From positions 1 to 64,000 of the forward strand of contig JAJEKV010000791.1 in the NCBI GenBank assembly GCA_021234155.1: a stretch of DNA of 64,000 nucleotides, written 5' to 3'. This DNA is from Isoetes taiwanensis (Eukaryota; Streptophyta; Lycopodiopsida; Isoetales; Isoetaceae). Position 1 is the stretch's first letter. The number at the start of each line of letters is the position of its first letter. Positions 24,546 through 36,624 of the stretch are shown here, one piece after another. A program made the translations under genes and the position numbers. A model generated the notes under the pieces. The model did no database searches. It was not told the origin of the DNA and was given only the letters and a program-made list of their open reading frames with translations.

Positions 24546-25691
24546 TAATCCCAGATTTCGACAATCTTAAGCCTTCACGGCTTTGCCTAAATCATCTTAG
24601 AACATGCATTTTTTGATAAATTTCTTGGAGTTTTTTTTTTTAATTATGCCTTGTTTTTAATCCTTCATGAAGTTAGATAAATCAGCGTAGATTGGCCATA
24701 ATAAATTTTTCAAGTTGTTGAGTCCAAATCTTTTTGTTAAAGATCGAGATTTGTAATTCTTGACTTTAAAAACATTTCAACATGTTTGCCATTCTTTATC
24801 ATGAAACTAATTAAATCTCGGAGAAGCTTAGCTATACGGTGTCGTAAAAGCCACGGATTTTAAAGAAAAATAGGTCCCGAGCTTGTATAACCTTTCTGCC
24901 ATGCATCTCCACAGTTTGTTTCTATGCGGCTGATAGTTCTTGCTCCACGGTTTACTCCATGAGCACAAAGATCTTTTAGGTGTTCTCATTGTGGTGCTCG
25001 GAACCCAATCCATGACATGTTTGTGTTATGCTTTGGTCTGCCTCTCCTCCTCCTTTCAGACTTTGTCTCTACCAATGGTAATATGTCTTAGATGTTAATT
25101 CCCTATTTTTCGGGCTTCAATTTTGCATTAAGCGCCACCCTACTATATTTAGATCAGTTTAATACAATTTGTCAAATTGTGATGTGGAAGCAATATTGAA
25201 GCAATTTGTTACCAACATCAAATTTTTATTTAGAGCTATAGTTCAATTAGATATTTCATTTTGTAGCAAGAAACAATATTACGTAGTATTGCTTCCTTAC
25301 TTGGCGCTAAAGATGGGGATACAAGCTCAAAACCAACAATGGGCCAAAAGAAAAAAGAATCTCAAGAGTCCCAATGGCAACACACAATACCGCTAGAGAT
25401 GGTGGACAATGTGGTATTCCATCTTCACCATATAATGAACAAACTCTTACAAAACTTGAAGTGAGAGCACGTGAGCAAAGCTTCAATTAGTTAAAAGATA
25501 ATCGGGGCAGGTTGGCCAAAGTAGAAGCCTTTGCGAATCGCAATAAGTTGCAAAGACGTAGAATAAATGGAGACAGGTGGACATGTCTATGCATACCTCC
25601 AATGAATGGGCCTATTATAACGTGGCGCTTCAGTAAAGTTGCCAACGGAAAATATGCGATGAATCCTCGTGAGCCACAAATCTATGCATTG
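24546..25691. other. No recognised gene
   Basis: AT-rich sequence with short frames only. It ends at the poly(T) that marks the 3' end of the minus-strand LINE. Confidence 0.4.
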
Positions 25692-25996
25692 TTTTTTTTT
25701 TTTTTTTGAGGGTAAGAATATGTATGTATTAATATATAAAATTTACATAAGAAATCCCACATGGAATTGATGGAAAGAATTATCACCAAACGGATATAAC
25801 TCATATAAGAACCAAGGCTTGTACTAAATACCACTCAGTCCCTATCCCCTCGGATTACTATGGGGAACCATCTTCATCCAGACTTAGATACTATATGGAG
25901 TTAGCATCAATTCCAAGCAACAAGGACTTAGGAGAAAGCCCATTCTACGTGACAAGGGTCCACCATCCTACCTCCCTATGTGTGTCGGACGGGTCA

Positions 25997-26611
25997 TCAA
26001 CCCCCACCTTTGTTTAAATCCAGATCCCAGTAACATTTAAAAAATGAATAGAATCCCCTTATACTGCCAATTCTATCCAAGTTCTTGTTGTAGTTGCGGC
26101 CAAACTTCCTATGGTGAGCCAAGGCCATAAGGGCTACCTCCTTATTGAAACTATTTTGAATCCTTATTCTTGTCGCATCAGGTCCTCCAAGAGCAACACC
26201 ACATCGGTGTTTCCAGATACACCACAACGATATATTGGTTAAGGTGAGCTGAATAACATCTGCTCCTAAACTGACTAGAATGACCGGCCATGATAGCTGA
26301 CACGTCTGTAACCCAATAATTGGACAAACCCACCTCCAAAAGTCTCCTATGATCGGACAAAAGAAGAGATGATCCATTGTCTCTGACGCTCCACATCCTA
26401 GAGGGCAGAGATCATGTTGAACAACACCCTTGTTCAACAACCATGTCATAGTGTATACTCCTTCTTGTAAGCTGATCCAACGAAAGAATTGAATCTTTTT
26501 GGAGCATAAGGAGCCCCAAGACTTAGTCAATAGACCCATGGTTTCAGCTTGATCTAATCCCAGCCTGTCTGCAGCCTTTAGTGGGGATTGTGGCATTAGC
26601 AATCCATACAA
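25997..26611 (-). pseudogene. LINE ORF2 C-terminal zinc-binding (zf-RVT) segment
   Basis: A 204-codon frame, the longest single open block of this LINE. It contains KKIQFFRWISLQEGV followed by CPLGCGASETMDHLFFCP and a tryptophan-rich DFWRWV. This is the CxxC-ExxxHLFxxC signature of the reverse-transcriptase zinc-binding domain found after the polymerase in plant LINE ORF2. The frame ends in stops on both sides and has no start of its own, so it is a piece of a larger broken ORF2. Confidence 0.85.
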
Positions 26612-27324
26612 TTTTCTGACTTTATAATCTGCCTCATCCCCACATAACCACCTATCCTCTTCCCCTACAATACCGCGGAGACCATCTCGACGTTCACCAT
26701 AATCTTCCTAAAGACCTTCCTGTCCCCCTCCCCAAAGACTGGAACCGGGGCTTTAAATCTTGTCCAAGAAATCCATCTATCATTTTCCCACAATTGCCCA
26801 ACCTTATTCCTGCAACCCCGCCATTTAGTAAACACTCGAGGGTGTACAAATTGCAAGGGGAGACATCCCTCTCCCAAATCCTAGTATTCCAAAATATACT
26901 TAGCCCCGCCTCCCAATGAGCATACGCTATGTTGAAGAGATCCACGCACATCACCAAGCTTCTAATATTTTACTCATTACGGGGAAGTACCTCGACCCAT
27001 TGAGAATTTATAAGTAGGAGCTAACCTCATCTCTAGGGGTCGAGGGTTTCCCCTTTATCTTACCTTGTTTGTAGTGATGCGCACAAAGAAATAGCCGGGA
27101 TGTATCCTTGGATAGCCCTCCAAACAAACTTGGCTGCCAAAACCTTTCCCCGGACCATTGGATCTTTGCATCCTAAACCCCCCCATCCTTCCTACTTGAC
27201 ACATTTCGGACCATGCAACCCCCGGCAATCTTCCCTCCCCGGATGAATTCGAATGATTACTAGTAGCTGGTCATACACATATTTACGTGCCACAATAGCT
27301 GAAGAGTAGTAAATATGAGTCGCA

Positions 27325-28303
27325 TTAAGAATTGCATTGGCTCTTGTCACTCTCCCCATGGTGGATGAGGGGACTTGCAGGACTTGAGGTTAACCTTCTT
27401 TGAGTCCTTTCTATAATTGGCGCCCAAAGACCTTTTAGATTTTCACCAAGGTTAAGTGGCATACTTAGCAACTTAGTGATCCTTAGTATGATAGTTCCAT
27501 GCCACGACCCTTGTATCAATGTCTTCTTCAAAGGCCATATTACATCACATTTAAGCGTGATTCGTGCCAATCCCGAAATGGAGTAAAAAGATTTTAAAAC
27601 CGTTGAAAGGCGGGAAACTCCCATCATCATACCTTAAGAATAGAAAGGTATAAATGCGATATTGCATAATAGTCATAGTTTTATTGGAACCTGGAAGAAG
27701 TAACCCATTCAGCAATCCTCTCGTCATCAAACTTTTCACCATACAAGTTAAGAGATATGCCACGATTATAAAAAGGTAAGGCGCAAGGGGGCACCCCTGC
27801 CTAATTCCCTTTCTGAGCTCAAAGAGACCAGTTGGCTGCCCATTAACCAGAACAGATGCTGATGCCATCTTGTTCAAGCCCATAATTAACTCTATAAAGT
27901 TAGCTTCAAAGCCCATATGAACCATTATATTTTTTAGCCCACTCCACCTAATAGAGTCATAGGCTCTACGGAAATCCAGCTTCAGCAATACACAATTCTG
28001 GCGAGAAGACTTACACCAATGAAGCCCCTCTCTTGCTGCCAGATAGTTGTCCAAAATGTTCCTGCCTGGGAGGAAGGCTGATTGTTCACATCCAATCAAA
28101 CGGGTTAAGATTGGCTTCAAACGATTAGCAACGACCTTCATAATTACTTTGTACAGCACATTAGTTAGAGCTATTGGTCTCCATTCATTCAGTACTTGAG
28201 GCTTATGGACTTTTGGGATCAAAGAGATAAAGCCAGTTGCTAGGGCCGGGTGAAGGTATCGAGCTGCCCAAGCTCCGACATTGAAGTAGAAAGGATGGAC
28301 CAA
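27325..28303 (-). pseudogene. LINE reverse transcriptase, catalytic motif lost
   Basis: Two overlapping frames (28303-27551 and 27630-27325) give a plant L1-type reverse transcriptase. ISLIPKV and WRPIALTNVLYKV form the N-terminal motifs, LLKLDFRRAYDSI carries the first catalytic Asp, and GIRQGCPLAPYLF is the next conserved block. Where the family has a Y/F-A-D-D motif this copy reads QYRIYTFLFL, so the Asp pair is gone. A frameshift follows before ISGLARITLKCDVIWP. The enzyme would be inactive even if the frame were intact. Confidence 0.9.
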
Positions 28304-28954
28304 GAATGTCCCAAAATTCTCGTGAGAACTCAGGCGGAAACCAAATGCGGTCCTGGAGACTTACCAAAGGCCAAGGAACACAGAGTCTTATATATTTTAC
28401 ATTCCTGGGCTCTTGAGTAGAACCCTATTATCGTTTTCAGCCACAACTTTGGTCTTGCCCCTGGAGAGGGAAGCCACCAGAGCATTGATTATTAAAGTCA
28501 TTTGGAAGAGGATCCTCCTTAAAGAATTCCTCATAACTCTCTACGAAATAGGATTTAATTTACGCCTCATCTCTAAGAACTTCATTCTGATCATTAGTAA
28601 TCGAAAATAATACTATTCTGCCCGGTCTAGCTCCCTTGTCCCTAAAGAAACACTTGGAGTTCTCATGGTCAACTTTTGCATACCATTTAGTCTTTGATCT
28701 AATAGCAGCCCCTCGAGGCCTCTTCCTCTTCTATAGCTTTAATTCGGACATCTAGCTCCTCTTCAAGAGCCCTGATTGGCTTCATTGAATGGGTCAATAA
28801 TCGACGCTTAACATCCCGAATTTGGCTATACAACTCAACCTTAGTTTTCCAAATTCACTAGCCCGCAGCTTCCCCATTTTTTATCCAATCCTTCATAATA
28901 GCATTTTTTCCGACCCAAGATTTCATCTTGGAAAGTCCCTCTCCCTTGGCTGAG

Positions 28955-29240
28955 CTAACAGATATTCCCCCAATGAGGTGCGAGAAAGCATCCTTCCCTA
29001 AGAGTCTGTATTAAACTTGAAAGGAACATTTCCCTCCGTCTAGCGGAAGGGAGATCTTCAAATATTAGTTTTTGTGGGACATGATCCGACCGGGGAAAAG
29101 GCAAGATCTCCTTCCACATAGCACCGATCCATGAAGGGAGCCGACTTGTTAGCCACATAGAATCTATCTAGTAGGCAAGAAACTCGTCTCTTCCTTTTTG
29201 AATCTCGCATTGTTGAAGTTGCGGAGAGAAGAAGAAATGC
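28955..29240 (-). pseudogene. LINE endonuclease C-terminal remnant
   Basis: Across shifted frames the minus strand reads RRVSCLLDRFYVAN and later LPFPRSDHVPQKL. In plant L1 endonucleases the RLDRFLVS block is followed by LPR-SDHxP near the domain end, where the His is catalytic. Upstream RNFNNAR may be the remains of the FTW-N segment. The stretch between this and the polymerase (28304-28954) is diverged. The 5' limit is uncertain by tens of bases. Confidence 0.65.
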
Positions 29241-29532
29241 TTAGATTTATCAAGAGTTATGCATCTTTATAAGTTCCCCGGACTAGTCCATTTAAGTTGA
29301 TACATGGTGAATGGATGGTTATGGAATTTAGGTAAAAGGTGCTTGCCCATTGTATTTTGAATGCGGGGATAATAAAGTTGGAGAGCAAGCCAGACTTTTT
29401 TACCAAAGCATAAACATTCTAATTGATTGTTCCACTTCTACATCTCTAAAAGGCCACATTCTTATTCTCACACGATGTCCGTAATGTGGGCAAACAAGGG
29501 CACTTATATTAGTACTACAGCTCCAAGATATT

Positions 29533-29734
29533 TGTTAGGAATATTTATATATGATCATATAGATCAAGATAGATGACATGGCAAGTGCCATGTACACGGT
29601 GATGTGGATCCCTAGTCATGTAAAGAGTCATGTCTATAGATGAAAAGACGTGTCCCATTCACTAGATATGTATATGCTACGTTGGGGGTGTTCCTAATCT
29701 AATCCAATATATTCTCCATTGTTCTATTTTAAGA
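29533..29734 (+). repeat. Left LTR, 202 bp
   Basis: Begins TGTTAGGAATATTT and ends TCTATTTTAAGA. The end is not the usual CA but is identical in both LTRs. It contains the imperfect palindrome TGACATGGCAAGTGCCATGT. Confidence 0.95.
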
Positions 29735-29746
29735 TGGTATCGAGCC
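29735..29746 (+). other. Primer-binding site of the small LTR element
   Basis: TGGTATCGAGCC lies directly after the left LTR. It matches the initiator Met-tRNA type site with one A missing, as at 24297. Confidence 0.8.
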
Positions 29747-29779
29747 TCGAGTGCTCTTAATCTGATCCCGGGACGCAGG

Positions 29780-29956
29780 ATGGACGTAAGTAGGGGAACC
29801 TCCTCCCGATTCAAGAAAGCTAGAAAGAAGAAATCAATGAAGAAAGGGCTTACTAGATTGAAGAAAAGCTTGGAGATATTTCAAGCCAAGGTGAAGGCAA
29901 AACTAATTACCCGCATCTCTATTTTATTGACCGGTGTAGATTCATCGAAAAATTAG
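29780..29956 (+). CDS. Short basic frame after the primer-binding site
   Basis: ATG at 29780 opens 58 codons ending TAG. The product is very rich in Lys and Arg (for example KKARKKKSMKKGLTRLKKS). Its position is where gag begins in LTR elements and basic charge fits nucleic-acid binding, but no gag domain is recognisable and the frame is short. It could be chance. Confidence 0.3.
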   Translation: MDVSRGTSSRFKKARKKKSMKKGLTRLKKSLEIFQAKVKAKLITRISILLTGVDSSKN

Positions 29957-30140
29957 GATTTAGGACTTCCAAAATGACCTCTTTGCATGAAGTTCCTGCA
30001 CGAGGCAATATCCCGTTGGGGTAGGTCCAAATCCTCAAGGAAGAAGCTGGTATGGCAAAGAATGACGTTGAAGACCGTGTGTGAAGCATGTTCTAAGGCC
30101 GTTAAAGAAAGGCCCAAGAATATAAGTAGTTAGGGCAGAT

Positions 30141-30875
30141 ATGGCACAAATTTTTCTTTGCAAATGCCGCACATTATGCAATGCCGTCGAAAAAAAGGTT
30201 GTAGAAGAAGAAGTAGAAGCCGTCGGCTTTGAAGGAGTCGACTCATTGCCGCTTTGGATGGGGTTAGTAGAGCCCTCAATCGAAATCTTTAGGGCATTCG
30301 TTAATGAAGAAGGAGCCATGATAGAAAGAAGGGCCGTGGGAATTCCGCCACGTAAATCCCATGGCTATTAAAGTTTCGAGATTGAAATTTGTTCAAGATG
30401 GACACAATTGAAGAAAACGTTGCGTATATGGCCGGTTAAATATGAGGCCAAGAATAGGGCAAAGAAACAATCCCGTCAGGAAGATGAGAACGAGGTCAAA
30501 ATTCAACACCAATTGCTTGGAAATCAGATTGCTGGTCATGCCCATAAAGACCTACGGATGTCAAGACATGATGCAGACGCAATTTTGGGATTACGGATGC
30601 AACAGCTATAAAAACCCAAAGTCTGCAGATGGAGATAGCCCCACAGGATGCCATTTAGACAAGCTTTAGATGGTGAAGATACCGCAGAGATAGATAGTAA
30701 GGATGCTGCCCAACAAATTGTGGCAACCCAAGACGATTTGGGAGAAAGAAGCATGGCTGCAGAAGAGATGCAGATGGATCTGAAGACGGAGCAGATGGAA
30801 CTAAGCCCACTGGCAAAACGAAGACAAAAAGAGGATATTCGAGACGTCTTGGGTCTATTTGGAGATGATCCGTAA
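30141..30875 (+). pseudogene. Decayed 245-codon single-frame reading of unknown function
   Basis: One frame runs from ATG 30141 to TAA 30873 with only three internal stops (near 30369, 30609 and 30630). The three listed open blocks are therefore pieces of one reading. The product is acidic and Glu/Gln/Lys-rich toward the end (EEMQMDLKTEQMELSPLAKR) and closes with DVLGLFGDDP. I recognise no gag zinc knuckle or polymerase motif. It may be a gag-like gene of a non-autonomous family or a captured host fragment. Confidence 0.5.
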
Positions 30876-31484
30876 ATATCGCATGCCTTAATTCAAGATA
30901 ATGGAGCAAAGAAAGACTAATGGACTTAAATCCTATTCACAGAGCCAACCATTCGGCCAAAGATGTGTGCCCAGCGGCAAGTAATGATACTCCAAGCAAA
31001 GCGGGACCAAGATAGGATCGATGAAAAAATAAAAATTTATCATTCTTATTAATAGCAAGCAAGGAGCAAAAGGCGTTCTCGGAGCAGTTGAAAAATCCGA
31101 CATGCAGACGACACGATTTTACACTGACGTGGAGCATCGAAAAATAAAGGACACACTATATATGGATGACACGAAACATTATAAGGATAAAATCTTTGTT
31201 AGAAGCTTAGGAAATTCTATTCACGATTTTAAGGCCCATGTTTATTGGGAAAAATACTCTAAACAAAAATATGTGAAGTATTCTAGAGTCATTTAAACAT
31301 CCTATAATTGGGGTCCACAGAATGGTTAAGCATAATGGATGCTTGATCAAGGGGAGAAATATGCCTAATATATGTGATCAAGGCATCCTCATAATAGTAT
31401 AGTCTAGAGGAAAAATTTTCGATTCTTTTTATTGGGGAGAGAGTTCATAAACTAGAAGTTCTAATCATTCTTGATCTATTGATC

Positions 31485-31493
31485 AAGGGGGAG
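31485..31493 (+). other. Polypurine tract
   Basis: AAGGGGGAG immediately precedes the right LTR, as expected for the plus-strand primer of reverse transcription. Confidence 0.85.
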
Positions 31494-31697
31494 TGTTAGG
31501 AATATTTATATATGATCATATAGATCAAGATAGATGACATGGCAAGTGCCATGTGTACGGTGATGTGGGCAGTCCTAGACATGTAAAGAGTCATGTCTAT
31601 AGATGAAAAGACGTGTCCCATTCACTAGATATGTATATGCTACGTTGGGGCTGTTCCCAATCTAATCCAATATATTCTCCATTGTTCTATTTTAAGA
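31494..31697 (+). repeat. Right LTR, 204 bp
   Basis: Matches the left LTR over its whole length with a handful of differences, mainly around CCATGTGTACGG and GGGCAGTCCTAGAC. It ends TTTTAAGA and is followed by the ATATT duplication. Confidence 0.95.
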
Positions 31698-31702
31698 ATA
31701 TT

Positions 31703-34700
31703 TTACTCAATCGCTATTCGATTTAGAGATTGCTTTGTCTTGAGAGGGATGTGTAAAGATCCTGGGAGTGTCTTTCCGTTCCATATTCAAGATGATGTCT
31801 AAACCATTGCATTGTAAGGTTTTATCAAAAAGGAGTATCGATTAGTTCCACATGGGATAGTTAAGGCATTCTAAAAAAAAAAAACTCGATATACCTTTGA
31901 AGCTTTAAAAAGGCAAATTTTTTTTTTTGCACATATTTTTATCGAGAAAGAATAGAGATGGGTGAAGAGACAATTGCGGACTTTATTGAAGATGTCATAG
32001 AATTATCTTCTAAATCGTCCGACCTTGATGAAAGGTCCTTCCTTCTTATTTTCCAACGTAATGGCTTCTCCATTTTACGTTGTCTTAACTTGCTAGAGCT
32101 AGCTTGAATTAGAAGATGGCCTAACTTAGTCATATTGGGGTGATCGGATCATCACATGGTATCCACAAGAAATTACAAAAACACCAATGACGAATATGAA
32201 CATGAGGCCCGATTCCGTATGGCTACACGAGGGGACATATCGCTTCTACATGGTCCTAAAATGTTCGGGATTTTGGGGAAGGATATAGCTATATTATGAT
32301 CGCATACAAATTCACATCAGTCGTAAATGCTAAAACTATCATTGGCCTCAAAACTTGTAGCTTGTGATGGCCAAACTAACATCTCTTCTTGCTTTCACCT
32401 TGCTACAAAGGATGAGGTTACATGGGTACCTTATCATCCAAGGTGTCACGCTAAATGCATTACGTTTTCGGTGCCACGGATGCTAGACAAGGAGAAAGAC
32501 CACTCACGCAAAATTTTGTGGCATTTACTCGTGTAACTCTAGAAGTAGAAGCACAAACAAATCAAGGACATATCATTTTCAGTAGACCCATGCAAACGTC
32601 TAAGCCTTCGCGGAAATCAAATGAAGAAAGGGTCTTACATGGAAGAGAGGCGCACACTCATTGCAAGTGCAATGCAAATCATCTTCTATCCGTAGTGGTA
32701 TCCTAAGCCTATTAAATGCATTATTATTACAAGGGTTCCAAAGGATCTCAAAAGAACACAAGTGCCATATATATATACAAGGAAATTATTTGTAAGGTCA
32801 AAATCACCAGTGATTCTTTGATTCATCATGTACATGTGATTTGAGATTTGATTCTAACACTATATTAGAACAGGAGGCTTATGTTCCATTCTACAATTAT
32901 TTATAAGAGCACTTCATGCAAAGAAAAGTTCAAACTGAAACTTTCAATCATAAATCCCTTTCTAGGAATCATTGGAAATTATTCCATTTGTACCATTAAG
33001 AAAATGTCAATATAGTCAACCATATTGTAAGCATGTTGAGTGTAATGATTCAATGAGCAGACTTTTAAAAAGCAACTTAATTCTTCAGAATTTAATGCTC
33101 TTTGCTAAACAAGTAGCTCTTCAAAGGTTAATTGCCACAGATTTTGATGCTCCCCCGGAGAAGACAACAAGCATTCATCTCATGCCCAATGTTGCGGTGT
33201 TTTTTAGCAAGCTCTTGAGTTGCGCGCCTCATCCCATCAAGATGCGTATCCTCCATTAGATAACTGGCGGCTACTATAGCAACTCTTCGTGTTCAATTTC
33301 ACCTATTAATTCAGTGGACCACTTTTTTCCCCACCCATTGTAGAAGAAAAGGATGCATCACCAACATTGTGTATGCTAATTTCCGAGTATTAAGTCTTAC
33401 AACCTATTAGGCCATGCAAAGTAATCGATGGAATGAACGACCATGGATTAACCATGCGTGCAACCATGTTTCCAAGCCATCCCGAATATTGGTCATCATA
33501 CCCAACATGCCACCAAATGCTCTTTTAAGCTTTAAAAATGATACATTGTTAGAAATGAAGCACTTCCGCTTAAATGTGTTTTTATATATTTGCTAGCTCT
33601 AAGAATATACTATAAAGCATGAACGTGCCTAAGCCAAGTGGCAAAATACACGTATCAAGGATCTAATAGTATAAAGCATGAACGCGTGCTCTAAGCCGAG
33701 TGGCAAAATACACGTATCAAGGATCATGGGCTGTAGATCATATGGTAGAAGAGTTCAAGTGAAAATATACAAATAATCGAATATATTTTAATTTTTAAAA
33801 TAAGAGTTGAAAGGGTTTACATCAAGAGCAAAAGTTGGAACAACTACAATCATGGGTATTGCCAGATTCGAGCTCAAATTGTGTTTGCACATAGCGATCC
33901 TTGTTTGTGGGGTGTCACGTGTACAAATTTTTGTATCTGTATATTAAGGTTTGCAAAATACTATAAGGTTTGAGAGAATGTACTTAATGGTGTTAATTTT
34001 GTACATGTATTGTAAATTTTAAAAGGCTCTCATTGCCTATGTAACCCCCGTGTGAATATGCACCCAAACTAAAAGGGGTTTAAGAGGATTTTAATTTAAA
34101 TGTGTCAAATGCAATGGTTTGTGTTAATAATGTTAATGGTAGTTGTATGTTAATGGTTTATGTTAACTAAATTTTTTTGGCCCCTTCGGGGCCTTAAGGA
34201 TGATGTAGGGGTGTACATATAGACATTACATAATACTCTAATGATGGATGGTATATCATAGCCTCACAAATCTAACAAACTAGAGGCTCAAATCATGGAA
34301 ACGAAAACATTGCATAGAATTAGACATATAATATTATACCAATACCAATATTAATACATGAGGTAGCACTTGTCCTACATAAGAGCCATCTTTGTGTGAA
34401 GATCTTTACCATGTGTCTCCAAGTCTTACACATGAGACATTCTATTTCACGTGATGCCACATTGCCGCATCAATCAAGCCATTGGCTAAATTCATTGCCA
34501 CCTATATTGACCGATTGCTAAGTTGCGGTTAGAAACCGATTCAACCCTCTTTCCGTGTTCGATATGGCATTATTAATTTGACCAGCAAAGTTGCTTACGA
34601 GCAGAACCGCCCGTAGCCCATCCATGGACTTCGCCTTTTATCTTGTTCTCGAGGAAATGAATAGATCCCAAAGATTGTTTTAAGTAACCGTGTTAACATA

Positions 34701-36624
34701 CATGCTTTTCATCTTTAGCGTTATTAATAACAAATCTCAATCTATCTAAACATTATAAACTATGGGTAGCAAATCCTCATACGGTGGCATGGAAGGGGGT
34801 CCAAGACTTCGTTCAAGAATTTGAGAAGATCCGACACCACACCGACTTGCTCTAGAGTCTTCTCAAGATCTCCGAATTCACAAAGATCACCGATCAATGT
34901 TGTTCAATGACAATCGAAATGACAATCGAGTCCGTGTTAGAAATAAAAGATCTTGGAGTCTCAGATTTGGACCGGTTGCTAGCTTGCAAGGATTTCACCC
35001 TCCTGTTTAGGGTATAGGTCCTGTTTAGGGTATAGGTCTGTTTAGGATCGTTTCTGTAAAGAGACTTTGTTAAACTTTGAGCAAATGGCTTGTTCCATCT
35101 TCAAAGCCGGGCTCATCACTACTTGACCACCGCATGGAGGCAACCCTTTCCTAGTCCGCTATCTTGCTATCTTAAGTGAGCTTAAGTGAGTGATACATTC
35201 AAAGACAACAATTAATTCCAATTTATTAGCTGTCTGGTCAATTGTTAGACATCTTACTTCCATCTTTCCGTAGAGATCGCCGCGTGAAACACTACGCATT
35301 AAGAAAGCATTCTACAGTTAGACCTTATCAACAAAAATTTCTAGTTAGATTAAAAGGTGATGAAAGCTGCGCCATTTTGTCTTCACGCTTCCTACAATGC
35401 TATTGAAATGTCGAATAAGGATGCCAAAGACACTTTCAAATGATTTAACCTAAGAATGCGGTGATGATGAATTGTTTCGTCAAGAAAATTCATTACTAGC
35501 CTTTTGAGTCCGAACTTTTACCACCCTAGTTTTGATATCTTCATAGTGATTTCCATTTCTTAGCACTTGTCACTGGTCCAATGTTGTTCGTCTTCCATTA
35601 GAAAAGCAAGGACGAAATTGGGGATTTTACAAAAGGATTTATGTGAGGTCATTGTATGGCCATACAAGTCGACACCATTGGATATGATACATGACCCCGG
35701 AATATTAAGTAAATCTGATTTAATCATAAAAATAATCGATTTTTTGTGAGCTTGATTTGGCTCTCAACCGTTTGTTGATAGCCTAATCTTTGCATTGTGG
35801 AGACCGGACGGGGAATGAGGCATAGAACTAGCCCATTTGCTCATCCGCTCCAAACTACGCCCAAATGCCTATATCCTCGTATATAGCTCGATTTTTTTCG
35901 ATTGCTGGTAGATCTACGGGTAATGTGTGAATCACTTTAGTTAAATCCGCACGCGGGATGTAAGCATATCTGGATGCGAGGAGTGATTCGTCGACTCCCA
36001 AAAAGGGTGTGAGATTTTCCCATAGACTGCTGTTGGTGCATGATAATTCACATATCAAGAAACCCTAAAACTATTTCTCTATATCTTCATGAACACTTTA
36101 ATTTAGGGTTGAAAATAACATGCACAAAAGCCTAAATCACCACCATACAATTCTTTTCTCATAAAAATCCACGGTAAGAAAGGGTGGCTCTAGAAATCTT
36201 TGTTTCGTACATGCACAATTTAATACATCAACAAAATCATAGTAAAACCATAATAAAAAGCGTGATAAAAATCATAAAGGTAACCTTTGTTATAATGCTA
36301 GATATTTGCATCCATTTGAAATTTGAAATAAATGTCATCTTTGATATTGTCCCCATATGTATTGTATCTGTCCATTTTCTCTGTTTAAGAAGCTGCCACT
36401 GATATTGGCAAGAAGGCATAAACTATCAGCAGAAGACCCTGAAAAAAAACTACCCTAGCACAAAATCCTACCACGAAAGCCATACAATATTAGGGGATCT
36501 TAGCTAAGATCTAACAGCAACTGAGAAAATTAGTGCCTGCTCAGACAGAGATATTAGAGGAATTACTCTAAAACTGGAAACTAACCAACAGTATATTAGA
36601 AATGTGGAATGGCTTAAAAGCTCA
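31703..36624. other. Long stretch without a recognised gene
   Basis: AT-rich, low coding density. The longest frames (32327-32536, 32455-32706, 32972-33259, 35855-36058 minus) are 67-95 codons and match no family I know. Homopolymer runs occur near 31872 and 31919. A partial duplication of GGGTATAGGTC lies near 35010-35040. Confidence 0.45.
33612..33726 (+). repeat. Tandem duplication, ~56-bp unit x2
   Basis: TATAAAGCATGAACG ... AAGCC(A/G)AGTGGCAAAATAC ... GTATCAAGGATC is present at 33612-33663 and again at 33671-33726. The second copy carries a small CG-containing insertion and a few changes. Confidence 0.9.

Larger units (their letters stand above)
25692..29240 (-). mobile_element. LINE (L1-type non-LTR retrotransposon), 5'-truncated and decayed
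   Basis: Read on the minus strand the order is end of endonuclease (29240-28955), reverse transcriptase (28303-27325) and zinc-binding domain (26611-25997), closing in a poly(A) tail seen as poly(T) at 25692-25707. This is the ORF2 order of plant L1 elements. ORF1 and most of the endonuclease are missing, which fits the 5' truncation typical of LINE insertion. Frames are broken in several places. I could not identify a target-site duplication, so the 5' border is approximate. Confidence 0.85.
29533..31697 (+). mobile_element. Small complete LTR retrotransposon, apparently non-autonomous
   Basis: Two near-identical direct repeats of 202 and 204 bp (29533-29734, 31494-31697) bound a 1759-bp interior. 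The 5-bp target-site duplication ATATT is present on both sides (29528-29532 and 31698-31702). A primer-binding site follows the left LTR directly and a purine tract abuts the right LTR, so all features needed in cis for retrotransposition are present. The interior has no protease, integrase or reverse transcriptase, so mobility would depend on another element. Two or three local differences between the LTRs suggest fairly recent insertion. The interior carries a decayed single-frame reading and a short basic frame. Confidence 0.95.

Noticed and set aside
29533-31697. Autonomous copia element
   Set aside because: LTRs and priming sites are intact, but the 1.76-kb interior shows no protease, integrase or reverse transcriptase motif.
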